Assembly (NCBI RefSeq): GCF_000005505.3
Contig: NC_016134.3
Location: 42,695,150-42,759,149, forward strand
Direction of reading: 5' to 3'
DNA: 64,000 bases
Origin: Brachypodium distachyon
Taxonomy: Eukaryota; Streptophyta; Magnoliopsida; Poales; Poaceae
Shown here: positions 20,311-31,300 of the stretch, in pieces
Position numbering within the stretch: the first letter of the stretch is position 1
Layout: every line of letters begins with the position of its first letter
Position numbers and translations under genes: made by a program
Notes under the pieces: model-generated
Databases searched by the model: none
What the model saw: only the letters and a program-made list of their open reading frames with translations
What the model was told of the DNA's origin: nothing

Positions 20311-20889
20311 CTACTGCTGTGGGCATGAGGGCTTGATGTGGCCGATGGGATGAGGTCTGGGTGTGGATTTCGGTGCCGTATATAACCGCGGCGGCGCCAT
20401 GGAACTTACCAATCTTCGATGATCTGGATGTGGAGACGGGGTCGGTTTCTTCACAAACTCCGGTGAAACTCTTCCCAAAAAGCATGATGTATTTCCTTCA
20501 CGAGTCGCCTCCTTCCTTCCTGGCGGCATACTTCCATGGATGCACCCTGATCCGATCTTGGTGGCCGCCTGAGCCGCCACCGCCTTCCGTTTCATTGCTC
20601 TTCCTTCCAAAACGATGGCTATTACTTTCTCCTGTAGCACCTCCACCTCCGGCAAGTCATCCGGAGGTCTTTTCCAGCGCTGCGCGAGCCAGCCCTCGAA
20701 CTCTGTCTCCCCGAGACCGATCCGGGTGAAGATGTACCGACGAAAAGACAGCCGGTTGAGACCTAGGAGAACCGACGCTGCATCCTGATGGCACGGCCTC
20801 ACCCCGAGGGGTAGGTCATCGGCAGACATGGCTTCCCTCTGGAGCGCCGCCGGCATCGCCAGCGAAACCCTAGACGAAGCAAAACCCAT
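20311..20889 (-). CDS. LINE leader ORF ('ORF0'), unknown function
   Basis: A 192-aa frame starts at an ATG 36 bases inside the LINE 5' end (MGFASSRVSLAMPAALQ...) and stops 22 bases before the ORF1 ATG. The central part (LLGLNRLSFRRYIFTRIG, then GWLAQRWKRPPDDLPEVEVL) has protein-like composition. The C-terminal part is Pro/His-rich and weaker. I do not recognise a domain. It may be a genuine extra LINE protein, a captured host exon, or chance in a GC-rich 5'UTR. Conservation in other copies would decide. Confidence 0.35.
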   Translation of the reverse strand: MGFASSRVSLAMPAALQREAMSADDLPLGVRPCHQDAASVLLGLNRLSFRRYIFTRIGLGETEFEGWLAQRWKRPPDDLPEVEVLQEKVIAIVLEGRAMKRKAVAAQAATKIGSGCIHGSMPPGRKEATREGNTSCFLGRVSPEFVKKPTPSPHPDHRRLVSSMAPPRLYTAPKSTPRPHPIGHIKPSCPQQ

Positions 20890-20940
20890 CAAATCGCTTC
20901 GGAAGTAGGAAAATTTACAGCTCCTGCTGAGATATGAGAT

Positions 20941-22019
20941 TGTATCTTGTATTTTCCTCAATGGTGTCATTTTTCGTGAAATTGTTCAATTAAAATTTAC
21001 CAATTTTGCACTGTATCTTTTATTGTATTTGGGCATGTGATAAGGCCACAGACACACTACCAACACATGACGCGAGATTAGGATGTTGCCCCCGTCTATG
21101 GCCATGCGGTGCCCCAAGCATTGCACATTATATGGTGGATGGCTAGGCCGTTCAACGTAAAATAAAACAACCTAGAGTGTGACTATTAGAATTAGGCTAG
21201 CTAAAATATTGACTAAGAATTTGATTGCTCATAAATGAACCAAATTTGGCACTAGAGTTGGTAAAGTGGTATCGGTATTGTCAAAAGATTAGCAGTAATC
21301 CAACAAAGACCAATTTTTCAGTCATGATAAAGAAACTAGTATAATGACACCACGTGTACACAGAAGCTTTTTACATCTTGAGGTGGAGTGATCCTTTATC
21401 TTCCATGGCCAACCTTCTTTTACCATGGAACATTAACGTTAATAGAGATGCCAAAAAAATCACCCATGGGTTTAACTTTGGTCATGTAAAGATGGTTGGA
21501 AAGTAAGACATGCTTTTTATATATGTGTAAATGGAATGCTGAAAATACAACACGGAATATAGATTCCCTTTATTATCACATCAAGGCGAAATTGTATCAA
21601 AACCGTGTCAGCATAAATGTTACGATAGAGTGTGAATCTATATTTGAAAACACACGTAACTGTGAATCTATATTTGAGTCCTTTCCTTATATTCAGTTCC
21701 AATTGCAAGAAATAGGTGCTACGATCAGGTCAGAAAATAAAAGGTTACAAAAATTTCAGGCTTATAAAATCCAATCCAATGCATATCAATTTATCTGCCT
21801 AAAGGTTGCTTGATTTGTAGGTTTGAAAATCTCGAGGCCTTCACAATGGCTACCTTGCAGTCAATTTCAAATGAAAATCACCGATAGGTATAATCTCTTC
21901 GAATATACCGGAACATTGAAAAAAACACTATGGGTTATAGTTCTTTTTCTACCGTTTAATTAAGCATACTTTGACACACCATCTATGTATCTGCTATCGT
22001 AATCCTGCAGTAAAATATA
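20941..22019. other. AT-rich intergenic DNA
   Basis: No gene is supported. A plus frame at 21496-21813 is AT-rich with no domain. It contains the short direct repeat GTGAATCTATATTTGA (about 21632 and 21662). It also contains short inverted segments, and may be part of an unrecognised element. Confidence 0.4.
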
Positions 22020-22112
22020 CTCTCTCTGTTTCATAAAGGTTGGCGTATTTTGCTTAGTTAGAACAAATCTTTGACCAAGAATTGCTCGTCAAACTTTGTG
22101 AAATGGAGAATG
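22020..22112. mobile_element. Short Stowaway-like MITE
   Basis: A 93-bp segment has inverted ends CTCTCTCTGTTTCATAAAG and CTTTGTGAAATGGAGAATG and TA on both sides (22018-22019 and 22113-22114). It lies in the upstream region of the TM9SF gene. Confidence 0.6.
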
Positions 22113-22506
22113 TATATTTCAAGAGTGACAATGTGAATCTCACAAGATGAAAAGAGTGACAATGCAAATGCTACATTTTGCTCACATGTCTTGTTTCTTC
22201 GGCTCTTCCACTCTAGCCGATATGTACTTCCACCACCATAGCCGGGTCAAACAAACACGCTCCTCGCACGTGCCGCACCACGACGGCGGTCAAGTCTAAC
22301 CGACAAGTTCCGCGAAATTACACATTTCTCAGGGACCTAAGCGAAAGAACCTATTTTCCAATAAAAACCCCTCGAACTAAGATCCATCCACCCGAAGCTT
22401 CTCTTCTTCCTCTTCCCCAGAGCACGCAGCGCGCGGGTCGTCGCCTCCACCCCCCCGCTGATCCACCAACCCTCCCGTCTCAGATCCCCGCCGCTGTCCG
22501 CGCGAG
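22113..22506 (+). promoter_or_regulatory. Promoter and 5'UTR region of the TM9SF gene
   Basis: This region between the MITE and the ATG becomes C/T-rich close to the start codon (CTTCTCTTCTTCCTCTTCCCC near 22400), as in many plant leaders. No clear TATA box could be assigned. Confidence 0.35.
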
Positions 22507-25500
22507 ATGCGGGCGCCGGCGATGCTCCGATGGGCCGCGGCCGCCGTGGCGCTCGCGGTTCTGCTCGCCGCCGCGCCGGCCGCCGGGTTCTACCTCCCCG
22601 GCGTCGCCCCGACTGACTTTATGAAGGTACGGTACTTCGATCCCTTGACGTCCCCTTCTGTGGCATAAGGAATAGGTGCGCTCGTGCTCGGGTTGGATCT
22701 GGTCAACTGGACGGCGGTTCCTAGGTTGGGATCGATCCGCAGATCCTACGACGATTCGTTCGCCTCATGGTTCAATTACTCTAGGTGCGATCCTATCTAC
22801 GGGAGTAGGACATGCGTGAGCTCACCTTTCACATGGTTGATGGTTGCACCTGAATTCACTCGTTTTTTCCTCGTCCTGTCCTCTGTTAGGTTCTGATCTG
22901 TAACTTATTTTACAGTGTTAGATTTTCCTGCCTGCTTGTAGCAGTCAAACCATGCTAACTGGTGTCTCTACTATATAACCTAAGCGTTAACCCGTATCTG
23001 AATTTCACATATTAATAGTGATCAGCTATAGGTGTTACCTAAGCTTGAATTGGGTTAGATGATAAGGTTTCCGTCCGTGAGTTATTAGTGCATCATGTCC
23101 TGTTTTACAATTACATTATGTATCAGTGTCTCTTTTTGAGGATAACTCATGCTACGTGGATTGCAGTTAGTAACTTAGTATGGTACGTGTGCGTGATGCA
23201 TGGTGATGATAGAGTTTGGACACTCAAACATCATAAACCATGTTACAAGTTGTCAAAATACATAGAGGATTGGAGGTTTAGTTATTTGGTTATTCCAGCT
23301 TATGTGATTTTGTGTATGAGACTAGATGTAGAATGGCGAATGGAATATGGAATGAAGGAAACATACTTTCTAAACCAGAGTGATGAGTATAGTGGTCTTC
23401 ACATTTTCAAGTGACAGTGTACTGGTTGTAATGGCAGGAACAGATACATACCAGCCACCTTTGTTTTGTTATTGTGGCTCTTAAAATTTTGCTACGAACT
23501 TCAAACTTCACTCAAGAATTTGGGGCGTTTATTCCTCATAATTTCTGCTTACAGCTGGTTCCATAACCCGGTTTTTTCACCGATATTATGTCTCACCGGC
23601 TAAATCTGATGCTCCTATTAAATGTCATTTGTGATACAGTAATAATTTATGGCATCATATGTTTTATTTGCTGCTATAAATGTCTTGAATTTCTTTCCTA
23701 TTTGCCTACAGGGAGATGAGCTTTTGGTGAAGGTGAATAAGCTGACGTCAATAAAGACTCAGCTCCCCTACACGTATTACTCCCTTCCTTTCTGTAAGCC
23801 GAATACCATAGTTGACAGCGCTGAAAATCTTGGTGAGGTTCTTCGTGGTGATCGCATTGAGAACTCCCCTTATGTGGTAAGTATTGGATAAAGATTAATC
23901 AAGGTTTATGTCCGTGCTTAATGTGCCTAGTTTTAATATCCTATCCTTCTTGTCTGAACTATAGTTTCAAATGAGAGAGCCCAAGATGTGCCAAATTGCC
24001 TGCAAATTAGCTGTTACTGAGAAAGAAGCAAAGGAGCTCAAGGAAAAGATTGAGGATGAATATCGTGTGAACATGTAAGGACTATATATTTATTTTCTCA
24101 CTTCGATTCACATAGTAATTTTCGAAGGTGACATGGTTTTCTTTACAGGGTTCTTGACAATCTGCCACTAGTTGTTCCTGTTACAAGACAAGATAAGAAC
24201 ACGATTGCTTATCAAGGTGGATATCATGTTGGTGTCAAGGGCCAGTATACTGGAGTAAGTTTGTATGATAGATTCGTGCTTACCCGTGTCTTTGTACATG
24301 TGTTCCGGACTGACAAATCTGCATATATGAACATCTTTTCAGAGCAAGGATGAGAAGCACTTCATCCATAACCACTTGTCATTTTTAGTTAAGTATCACA
24401 GGGATGATGATTCAGAACTTTCTAGGATAGTGGGATTTGAGGTCAAATCATACAGGTTTTCTTTCAACTTCACTTGTTCACATTTTTGTGATGTACTTGA
24501 TGAAATGGACCTAATATCTGTGTTCTTTGATATATTTTGGCACCAGCATCAAGCATCAGTTCGATGGGAAATGGAATGATGCGAATACTCGTTTGAGCAC
24601 ATGTGATCCCCATGATAACAAGTTTGTAACAACTAATGAATCTCCTCAGGAGGTCGAAGTTGGCAAAGATATCATATTCACCTACGATGTTCACTTTGAG
24701 GTATTAGTTTAGTTTTCTGTTTTCCTCTACAGCATGATCATATCATAAACTTGAACGTTAGATCTGTTTTGTTATGTTTTTCATGGAATGTTTGTTACTT
24801 CTGCAGGAGAGTGAAATCAAGTGGGCATCCCGATGGGACACATATCTGTTGATGTCTGATGATCAGATTCACTGGTTTTCTATTGTTAACTCTCTCATGA
24901 TCGTGCTTTTCCTATCTGGTATGGTGGCGATGATAATGATGCGCACCCTGTATAGAGATATATCTAGGTACAACCAGCTTGAAACTCAAGAAGAGGCACA
25001 GGAGGAAACTGGCTGGAAGCTTGTTCATGGAGATGTTTTCCGTCCTCCAACCAACTCTGATTTACTCTGTGTTTATGTTGGCACCGGAGTCCAATTCTTT
25101 GGCATGCTGCTCGTTACGATGATCTTTGCTGTTCTGGGATTCCTTTCTCCGTCGAACCGGGGAGGATTGATGACTGCAATGCTTCTTGTCTGGGTCCTGA
25201 TGGGGTTGCTTGCTGGTTATTCTTCTTCCCGTCTCTACAAGATGTTCAAGGGTTCAGAGTGGAAGCAGATAACCCTGCGCACAGCTTTCCTGTTTCCGGG
25301 GATTGCTTTTGTTATTTTCTTCATCTTGAATGCTCTTATATGGGGGGAGAAATCATCTGGTGCCGTTCCTTTCACCACTATGTTTGCCCTGGTCCTCCTT
25401 TGGTTTGGCATCTCAGTGCCCCTTGTGTTTGTTGGGAGTTATCTTGGGTTCAAGAAACCTGCCATGGAGCCTCCAGTGAAAACCAACAAGATTCCACGAC

Positions 25501-25964
25501 AGATCCCTGAGCAAGCTTGGTACATGAATCCTCTCTTCACCATTCTAATTGGTGGCATTCTGCCATTTGGTGCTGTTTTCATTGAGCTATTCTTCATCCT
25601 CACCTCGATCTGGCTGCACCAATTCTACTACATCTTCGGCTTCCTCTTCCTGGTGTTTGTTATCCTCATCATAACCTGTGCAGAAATCACGATTGTGCTC
25701 TGCTACTTCCAGCTGTGCAGCGAGGACTACATGTGGTGGTGGAGGTCTTACCTCACCTCTGGATCCTCCGCGCTTTATCTCTTCTTGTATGCTGCATTCT
25801 ACTTCTTCACGAAGCTGCAGATCTCTAAGCTGGTGTCTGGCATCTTGTACTTTGGGTACATGCTACTTGCCTCGTTCTCGTTCTTTGTGCTCACCGGAAC
25901 AATTGGTTTCTGCGCGTGCTTCTGGTTCACTAGGATGATTTACTCTTCTGTCAAGATTGATTAG
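22507..25964 (+). CDS. Transmembrane nine superfamily protein (TM9SF/EMP70), seven exons
   Basis: Exons are 22507-22626, 23712-23876, 23965-24074, 24149-24254, 24343-24455, 24547-24700 and 24807-25964. All introns are GT-AG and phases agree, giving 641 aa, a usual size for plant TMN proteins. Residues 1-26 are a signal peptide, directly followed by the family signature FYLPGVAP. A lumenal N-terminal domain (to about 285) includes CQIACK and [10 protein letters not shown]. The large last exon carries nine membrane segments, with HGDVFRPP in the loop after the first. The C-terminus is SVKID. A terminal K-x-D/E motif in this family binds COPI coat and holds the protein in the Golgi. TM9SF proteins work in endosome/Golgi trafficking. 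The substrate is unknown. Confidence 0.95.
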
Positions 25965-26758
25965 TTGCCAGAGCACAGACAGAGCATAGCATATGTTTTC
26001 AGCTTTTGGGTCAAGAGAACTGTACCATTAAAGTGATGTGGGGTAATACCCCCCGAAATTTTTCTCTCCAGTTTTCGCAGGAAAGCTACATTTTGGGATT
26101 AGTTAATGAATGATTTATGTTTGGTGAAGTGATACATCTTAGTGATTTGGGGTTACAAGGTTAGAAGAATACACTGTTGTGATGGAGCTCCATATTTTGC
26201 AAATTTGATGTACCAGTGTATAAATTTAATTGATTATGACCGGTATTCCTGCACTGGATCATCCACTCGTGAGGTCCAAGAACCATAGGGAATAACACGA
26301 TGGCAGGAATTTAATCACTGTTCTAGAATGTGAAAGTATTTTCTCTTTTATTCTTAGCTTACCTTTCCAGCAATGTCGTGTCATTATTATGCCCTATATC
26401 TCCCGAAGTTTGCTTGGGGCATCAGTACGAAAAGGCTCCAGCATTCGTGGCCTGAATCCCTCATTGGGTGTGTCGGCATGAATGCCGAGGGCCCAGGGGT
26501 ACATGAAATCATGTTGTCAGGCGATAGCAACTTACTCAAGTTGCCGCCATCTGTTGCATTCCTCCCTTCGCCTGGTTTATGGTGTCCATGTTCCCTCGTC
26601 AGTCGTTCATGTGGGAGTGAACTGCGGCGCCAAAATATTTACCCGCCAGCGGCGCGTAAAGCGTTCAAATTTCCTCGAAATCTGCAGGAACCCACTCCTT
26701 GCCCCCTGTCCCCTGCCAGAGGCGGGCCAGTGTCTGGCACCACCAAACCAATATACTA
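25965..26758. other. 3' region of the TM9SF gene and intergenic DNA with an E2F-like box
   Basis: The left part is the probable 3'UTR. At about 26630-26650 the sequence GGCGCCAAAATATTTACCCGCC includes an E2F-type element (TTTTGGCGCC on the minus strand) and a GCGGGTAAA-like box. A plus frame at 26373-26771 has an ATG but no recognisable domain. Confidence 0.35.
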
Positions 26759-26932
26759 CTTCCTCCGTTGAGACACGTGGGTATCTCTGGATCATTAATT
26801 TAACTAACTAAATAAATAAAAATTAAATAATTAAAAAAAATATCATCTTTCGATAAGGAATCTAATGGTGTACTTTTTATTAAAAAACATACATATTTAA
26901 TTAATCAAACTGAGAATATGGGACGGAGGGAG
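26759..26932. mobile_element. Stowaway-like MITE in the phytocyanin promoter
   Basis: Inverted ends CTTCCTCCGT and ACGGAGGGAG bound 174 bp of AT-rich sequence, with TA on both sides (26757-26758 and 26933-26934). It ends about 110 bp before the downstream start codon, so it probably sits within the core promoter or contributes to it. Confidence 0.65.
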
Positions 26933-27042
26933 TATATCATTGTAAACATTGCTGTGCCTGTGCATCTCCCCTCTTGGTCCATTCTCTCCGCGCCCCTCTC
27001 CTACCCAGACCAAGAGTCTCGCAGAGCCATTCGAGCGACGCA

Positions 27043-27731
27043 ATGGCGTGCACGCTGCTGCTCGCCGCCGCCGTGGTCGCCGGCTGCGCGGTGGGCCTCT
27101 CCGGCGCGACGGACCACATCGTGGGCGCCAACCACGGGTGGAACCCCAACATCAACTATTCCCTCTGGTCTGGCAACCAGACCTTCTACGTCAACGACCT
27201 CATCTGTAAGCTTTCTAAACGCCCGCTCTGCCGCAACCAATACGCCCCAACCGATTGGTATCAGCAGCGAACAGGGAACCAGATCTTTTCGGCTTCCCCA
27301 GCAGCTTCTAGGTCCAGGGCAACTGAAGCCAACTTTGCGGCGTCTCAACATCCATTGTTTATTTAGTGTGCTTTATTGTCCGTGCAGCGTTCAGGTACCA
27401 GAAGGGGACGCACAACGTGTTCGAGGTGAACGAGACGGGGTACGACAACTGCACCATGGACGGGGTCGCCGGCAACTGGACATCCGGCAAGGACTTCATC
27501 CCGCTCCCCGACGCGCGCCGCTACTTCTTCATCTGCGGCAATGGCCTCTGCCAGGCCGGCATGAAGGTCGCCATCACCGTCCACCCGCTCCCGCACACCG
27601 CCGACCTGCACGACAACTCGGGCTCAGATCAGGTGCCACCCGCTGCTGCTGCTGCTGCCAGCGGCGGGCTCACTGTCGCTGTGTGGCAAACGGTCATGGC
27701 CCTGGCGGCTACCATTGTTGCTGTCGCTTAA
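27043..27731 (+). CDS. Phytocyanin-domain early nodulin-like (lamin-like) protein, two exons
   Basis: Exons 27043-27205 and 27388-27731 join in phase 1, giving 168 aa. A signal peptide (about 1-24) precedes a plastocyanin-like domain (HIVGANHGWNPNINYSLW ... VTVHPL-like end near residue 135). A Ala/Ser/Gly-rich linker and hydrophobic C-terminus (VAVWQTVMALAATIVAVA) then look like a GPI-anchor signal. One copper-ligand-type histidine (GTHNVFEV) and the cysteine (FFICGNG) are present. The second histidine of the usual GHC motif is replaced (GNGLCQAGMKV). Early-nodulin-like members often lack copper ligands and act as cell-surface glycoproteins, so redox function is doubtful. The family is clear; its role is not. 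Confidence 0.88.
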
Positions 27732-27759
27732 CGCTTAGTTCCAGCAGACTGAGGCATTG

Positions 27760-28322
27760 TGCGTCTTCAGTGTTCGTCTTTCTCTCAAACGGGACTCCTT
27801 AGCTTTCATGGGAAACTTGAATTTGAAGTACTAGAATGTTGCACTGACCACGCAATTATTGAGGTAACAGTTTAGCATTATTGAGATACCAGCTAGTCTG
27901 CTACACTATTCACTATTCAGCAATATGATCCAAACCGGAGGGAAAATGACACGAAATGTCAGAAAACAAAACGAGCACCGGAAAATTCATGCACTCCACA
28001 CAACCCATATCCACGGACAAAGATGCTATGCATTGCAGGCTGCAACGCGAGAAGGCTAGAAGAACAAACCCTATAGAGATTGTCGAATATAATCCCTCTG
28101 TTATATACACCACTTTACTACCCAATTTTCTATCAGCGGCCAGAACTTTCTGACCATGGCTCGGCTGCCCTGCGGCGGTGCACTACTGCGATGGACTCTT
28201 GGGGTCATCAGGCTCACTGTTCATAAATGGGAGAGGGGGCTCAGATTCTGAAAGAGTAACTCACATTTTACAACTCAGGAACTCATAATCTAGAATGTGG
28301 TGCAGTTGTGTCAAAGGAAACC
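27760..28322. other. Convergent 3' ends of the phytocyanin and PP2C genes
   Basis: This space lies between two genes transcribed toward each other. A possible alternative last PP2C exon starts near 28247 (CAG acceptor on the minus strand), but in phase it gives only two codons before a stop. It would therefore act mainly as 3'UTR. Confidence 0.45.
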
Positions 28323-31300
28323 TTACTTGGGCCGTATCTCTTCAGTGGTGGCCGCAGATTGGTCGGCGCTAGAAGTAGCAGCTGACTTCCTAGGCTTGTT
28401 GAGCTGAACCAAGATGACCGTCATGTTGTCACATCCTTCCCCGCCAGATTCAGGTGCCAAGCACCGGTCGAGCAGCTTCTCACACACAGCAGATAGACTA
28501 TCCTCCTACAGAGTTTTTCCATGGTAGATTGAGTGCCATAGCATCAAATCAACAAAACAAAGTTGAGAGCGGTAGTTCATGTCAAGTTAAGAGGAAGGAA
28601 GTTACTTACAGTGTTCAATTTTTCATGAACAAAATCCACTACTTCTTGACTTGACATGCAGTCCCTGTCATAAAAAAGTTTGGGACTTAGCAAAATCATC
28701 AATTACAGTGATAACAGAAAAGCTAGTGGCAACAGAAACTGCAAACATGAATGCATGTAATGTGAAGCTCATCAATCAAGTCACACATCATCATATGAGT
28801 AGACAAAAAGTAGAATGCAGCGAGAAAGTTAGTATCAAACTACATTATCGACAATCTGTGTTTCGTTTTTTGTGCAATTCATCAATTTAGCAAGGATTCA
28901 TGCCTACAAAAAAAAAAGTCGTTCCAGGGCCTGGAGATCAGGAACTCAGATTGTTCCCAACTGCCCAGCTTGGAACAACAATCCAAGCAGGCCCTAATGT
29001 GATGACTATGCCTTGGAAAGAGTTTCCCCCCACTACCAGTCTATCTATGCATGCATGCAACACATGCTAAATGCACAAAACCCTTTATCACAATATGCTG
29101 CATATGGAGTAAAGACTGTGCTCCACATCATTTGCATACTGGCCAATATAGAGATCCAAAATCCATGCTAAAATAACCAAAACCTCACAGGACACACTGC
29201 CATTCTCCACTTGAAATTTAGTTTATAGAGTTATATGGATGTGGGTAGCATCTAAAAAAAGGCATAAGCTTTGTATAAACTAATAAAAGTATACTTGCAC
29301 ATCAGCAGTTGCATGCCCATTGTGATCTACCTTCAAAAGATTACATAACATCTCAAGAGAAATGTCTCAGTGGGCTATAAGTATCCAAAATGATTCACCA
29401 GTAAAACACCATGTTGTGTTCGAAAAAGAAGAATGTTATGCTTTTGGCATATGCTACATCACAACCTAGTTAAGTGAAAAAAAGACCCTGGTAGAGTTAG
29501 TAACATGTACAAGACTTTTGGATTCCACACCAACTGGTAGGGCTAGTAAAATGTTCTGGGTACAATGTCAACTTGCCAATAGAATTCTGATTTTCAGATT
29601 GTACATAAATTCTTGAGCGGCATGCATTATAAAACAATGGTATGCACGGTAATAACAAGCTTTTCTTCCTCTCAGATGTTTTTGGACAGAGTCCAAATTC
29701 AAGAGAGAAATTAAAAAATGATTTGTCAAAAAGGCATACCAAATGCCATCACATGCCAAAACGATGAATTCATCATCCTCAGAAAGTTTAACCTGACCAA
29801 GAGAAAAGCAATCCTGAGTTAAATGAATTTTGTTCGAAGAACACTGAAAGAGAAGTGGTAGCAAAACTCACAGTGTTCACTTCAGGTTCAGCTGACACAA
29901 TCTGTTTTTCAGCTGGCAAATTCTCATTTCCCTTCAACTCCATATCCCCTAGATGAAAATAACAAAAATGAACAAAAAAATAATACATGTAGCACATGGA
30001 TGTTTCTAATTGAGAAACTGAAAGTGCTACCAATTGCCCTTGCCAAGTTCAAACTTCCATTGACCCGCCCAGCAACAACGAAACCACCAGCATTCAGAAT
30101 CCTTTCTTTTTCTGTATCCAGTTCTGGCTTGTGATCTCTTGACAAATTGTGAGCCTATATAACAGATGAGTCAGGAACCCACATTCTAGCATTTATACTT
30201 GGCAATTAGAACTAAAAATATTTATAGAAGCCTGACATACTTGACCCTTCCTTGAGATAACACACCGAGAATCCCCAGCATTTGCAACAATAAGTTGATC
30301 ATTTCTTATGATAGCCACACAGGCTGTGCTTCCACACGTTGGCCCAGAAAAATCTGAATGTGGACCCTGTAACAGTAACACAGTTAAAAGAATGTCAGAT
30401 AAACTCCATATTCAAAAATATATCACAAGAGTAGTTTTTGTTGTTTTGTTTAAGAAACGTGGGCACCTGTACAAATAGCACCCCAACCATTGTTCTGTTG
30501 CGAGCAACATTATAGAACTAAGTTTCAGAAGCAATCATACTTAGATGTTCTCATTAGTTGAATACCAGGATATGAAGGAATCTGCAGTCTGTTTATGATG
30601 GGTGAGTATTAGGAGTTAGGAGATCACTAACCCAACCCAATCAGCCTATCTGTCCAGACCCCTCCCAGCAGAAACCCCATCTGCCTCCCATTCCCAAAGA
30701 AAGACCCAAGTCCAACCAACTTGCTTAACAACAGCACCACTTCGAAGCAAACCCTCCTTACATATGGATTCAGAATTTTCCAACACACAAGCAGTTGTAT
30801 GATTGTATCCCATCATGTGTTTTTGAATAGTGACACAATCTATGCCATGAAAGGTAATCTCTTCTATTTCATAAGGCTGAAAAGATTTTCGTAGCATAAA
30901 AAATAGAGAGCAGTACCTCCTCGGCCCAGTCATCCCCAAGTTTATCTGAATCTCCACCTTTGGGAGACCAAATTATGCCCTCTAACATACCAGCGAACTT
31001 TTGTCCCTTGTCTCCCAGCTCAGCCAGTTCTCTCCACCCTCTTTGCCCTTTCATCATTTCATCCATTCTGAAAGAGCAAGACGTTGTGCAGATTGATTAA
31101 ACCACCAAACATGTCAGTTTAACCCCCAAAACATACCATAGTCAAAATAATAAACATAATAAGTACCTGAAAAATGCTTTTTGAACAGAAGTAGCTAAGT
31201 CACCAGATGAGTATTCTTCATTTCTTAAAACTTGCATGTGTAGATGTTTGGCGCAGAACTTGGCAACCGCTTTCCCTAGAATATTGCATCCCATATCAAG

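Larger units (their letters stand above)
14483..20925 (-). mobile_element. Full-length L1-clade LINE with RNase H domain and target-site duplication
   Basis: The element runs 20925 to 14483 on the minus strand, 6443 bp. It is flanked by a 15-bp duplication with one mismatch: GCTGATATATGAGAT at 14468-14482 and GCTGAGATATGAGAT at 20926-20940. It ends in a poly(A) tail (poly-T at 14482-14493 on the plus strand). In order it carries a leader ORF (20311-20889), ORF1 (18672-20288) and ORF2 (from 18675). ORF2 contains endonuclease, reverse transcriptase, zf-RVT and RNase H segments. ORF1 and the endonuclease are open, but ORF2 has several frameshifts and a stop, so this copy is not autonomous. The near-identical TSD suggests a moderately young insertion. 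Confidence 0.92.
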
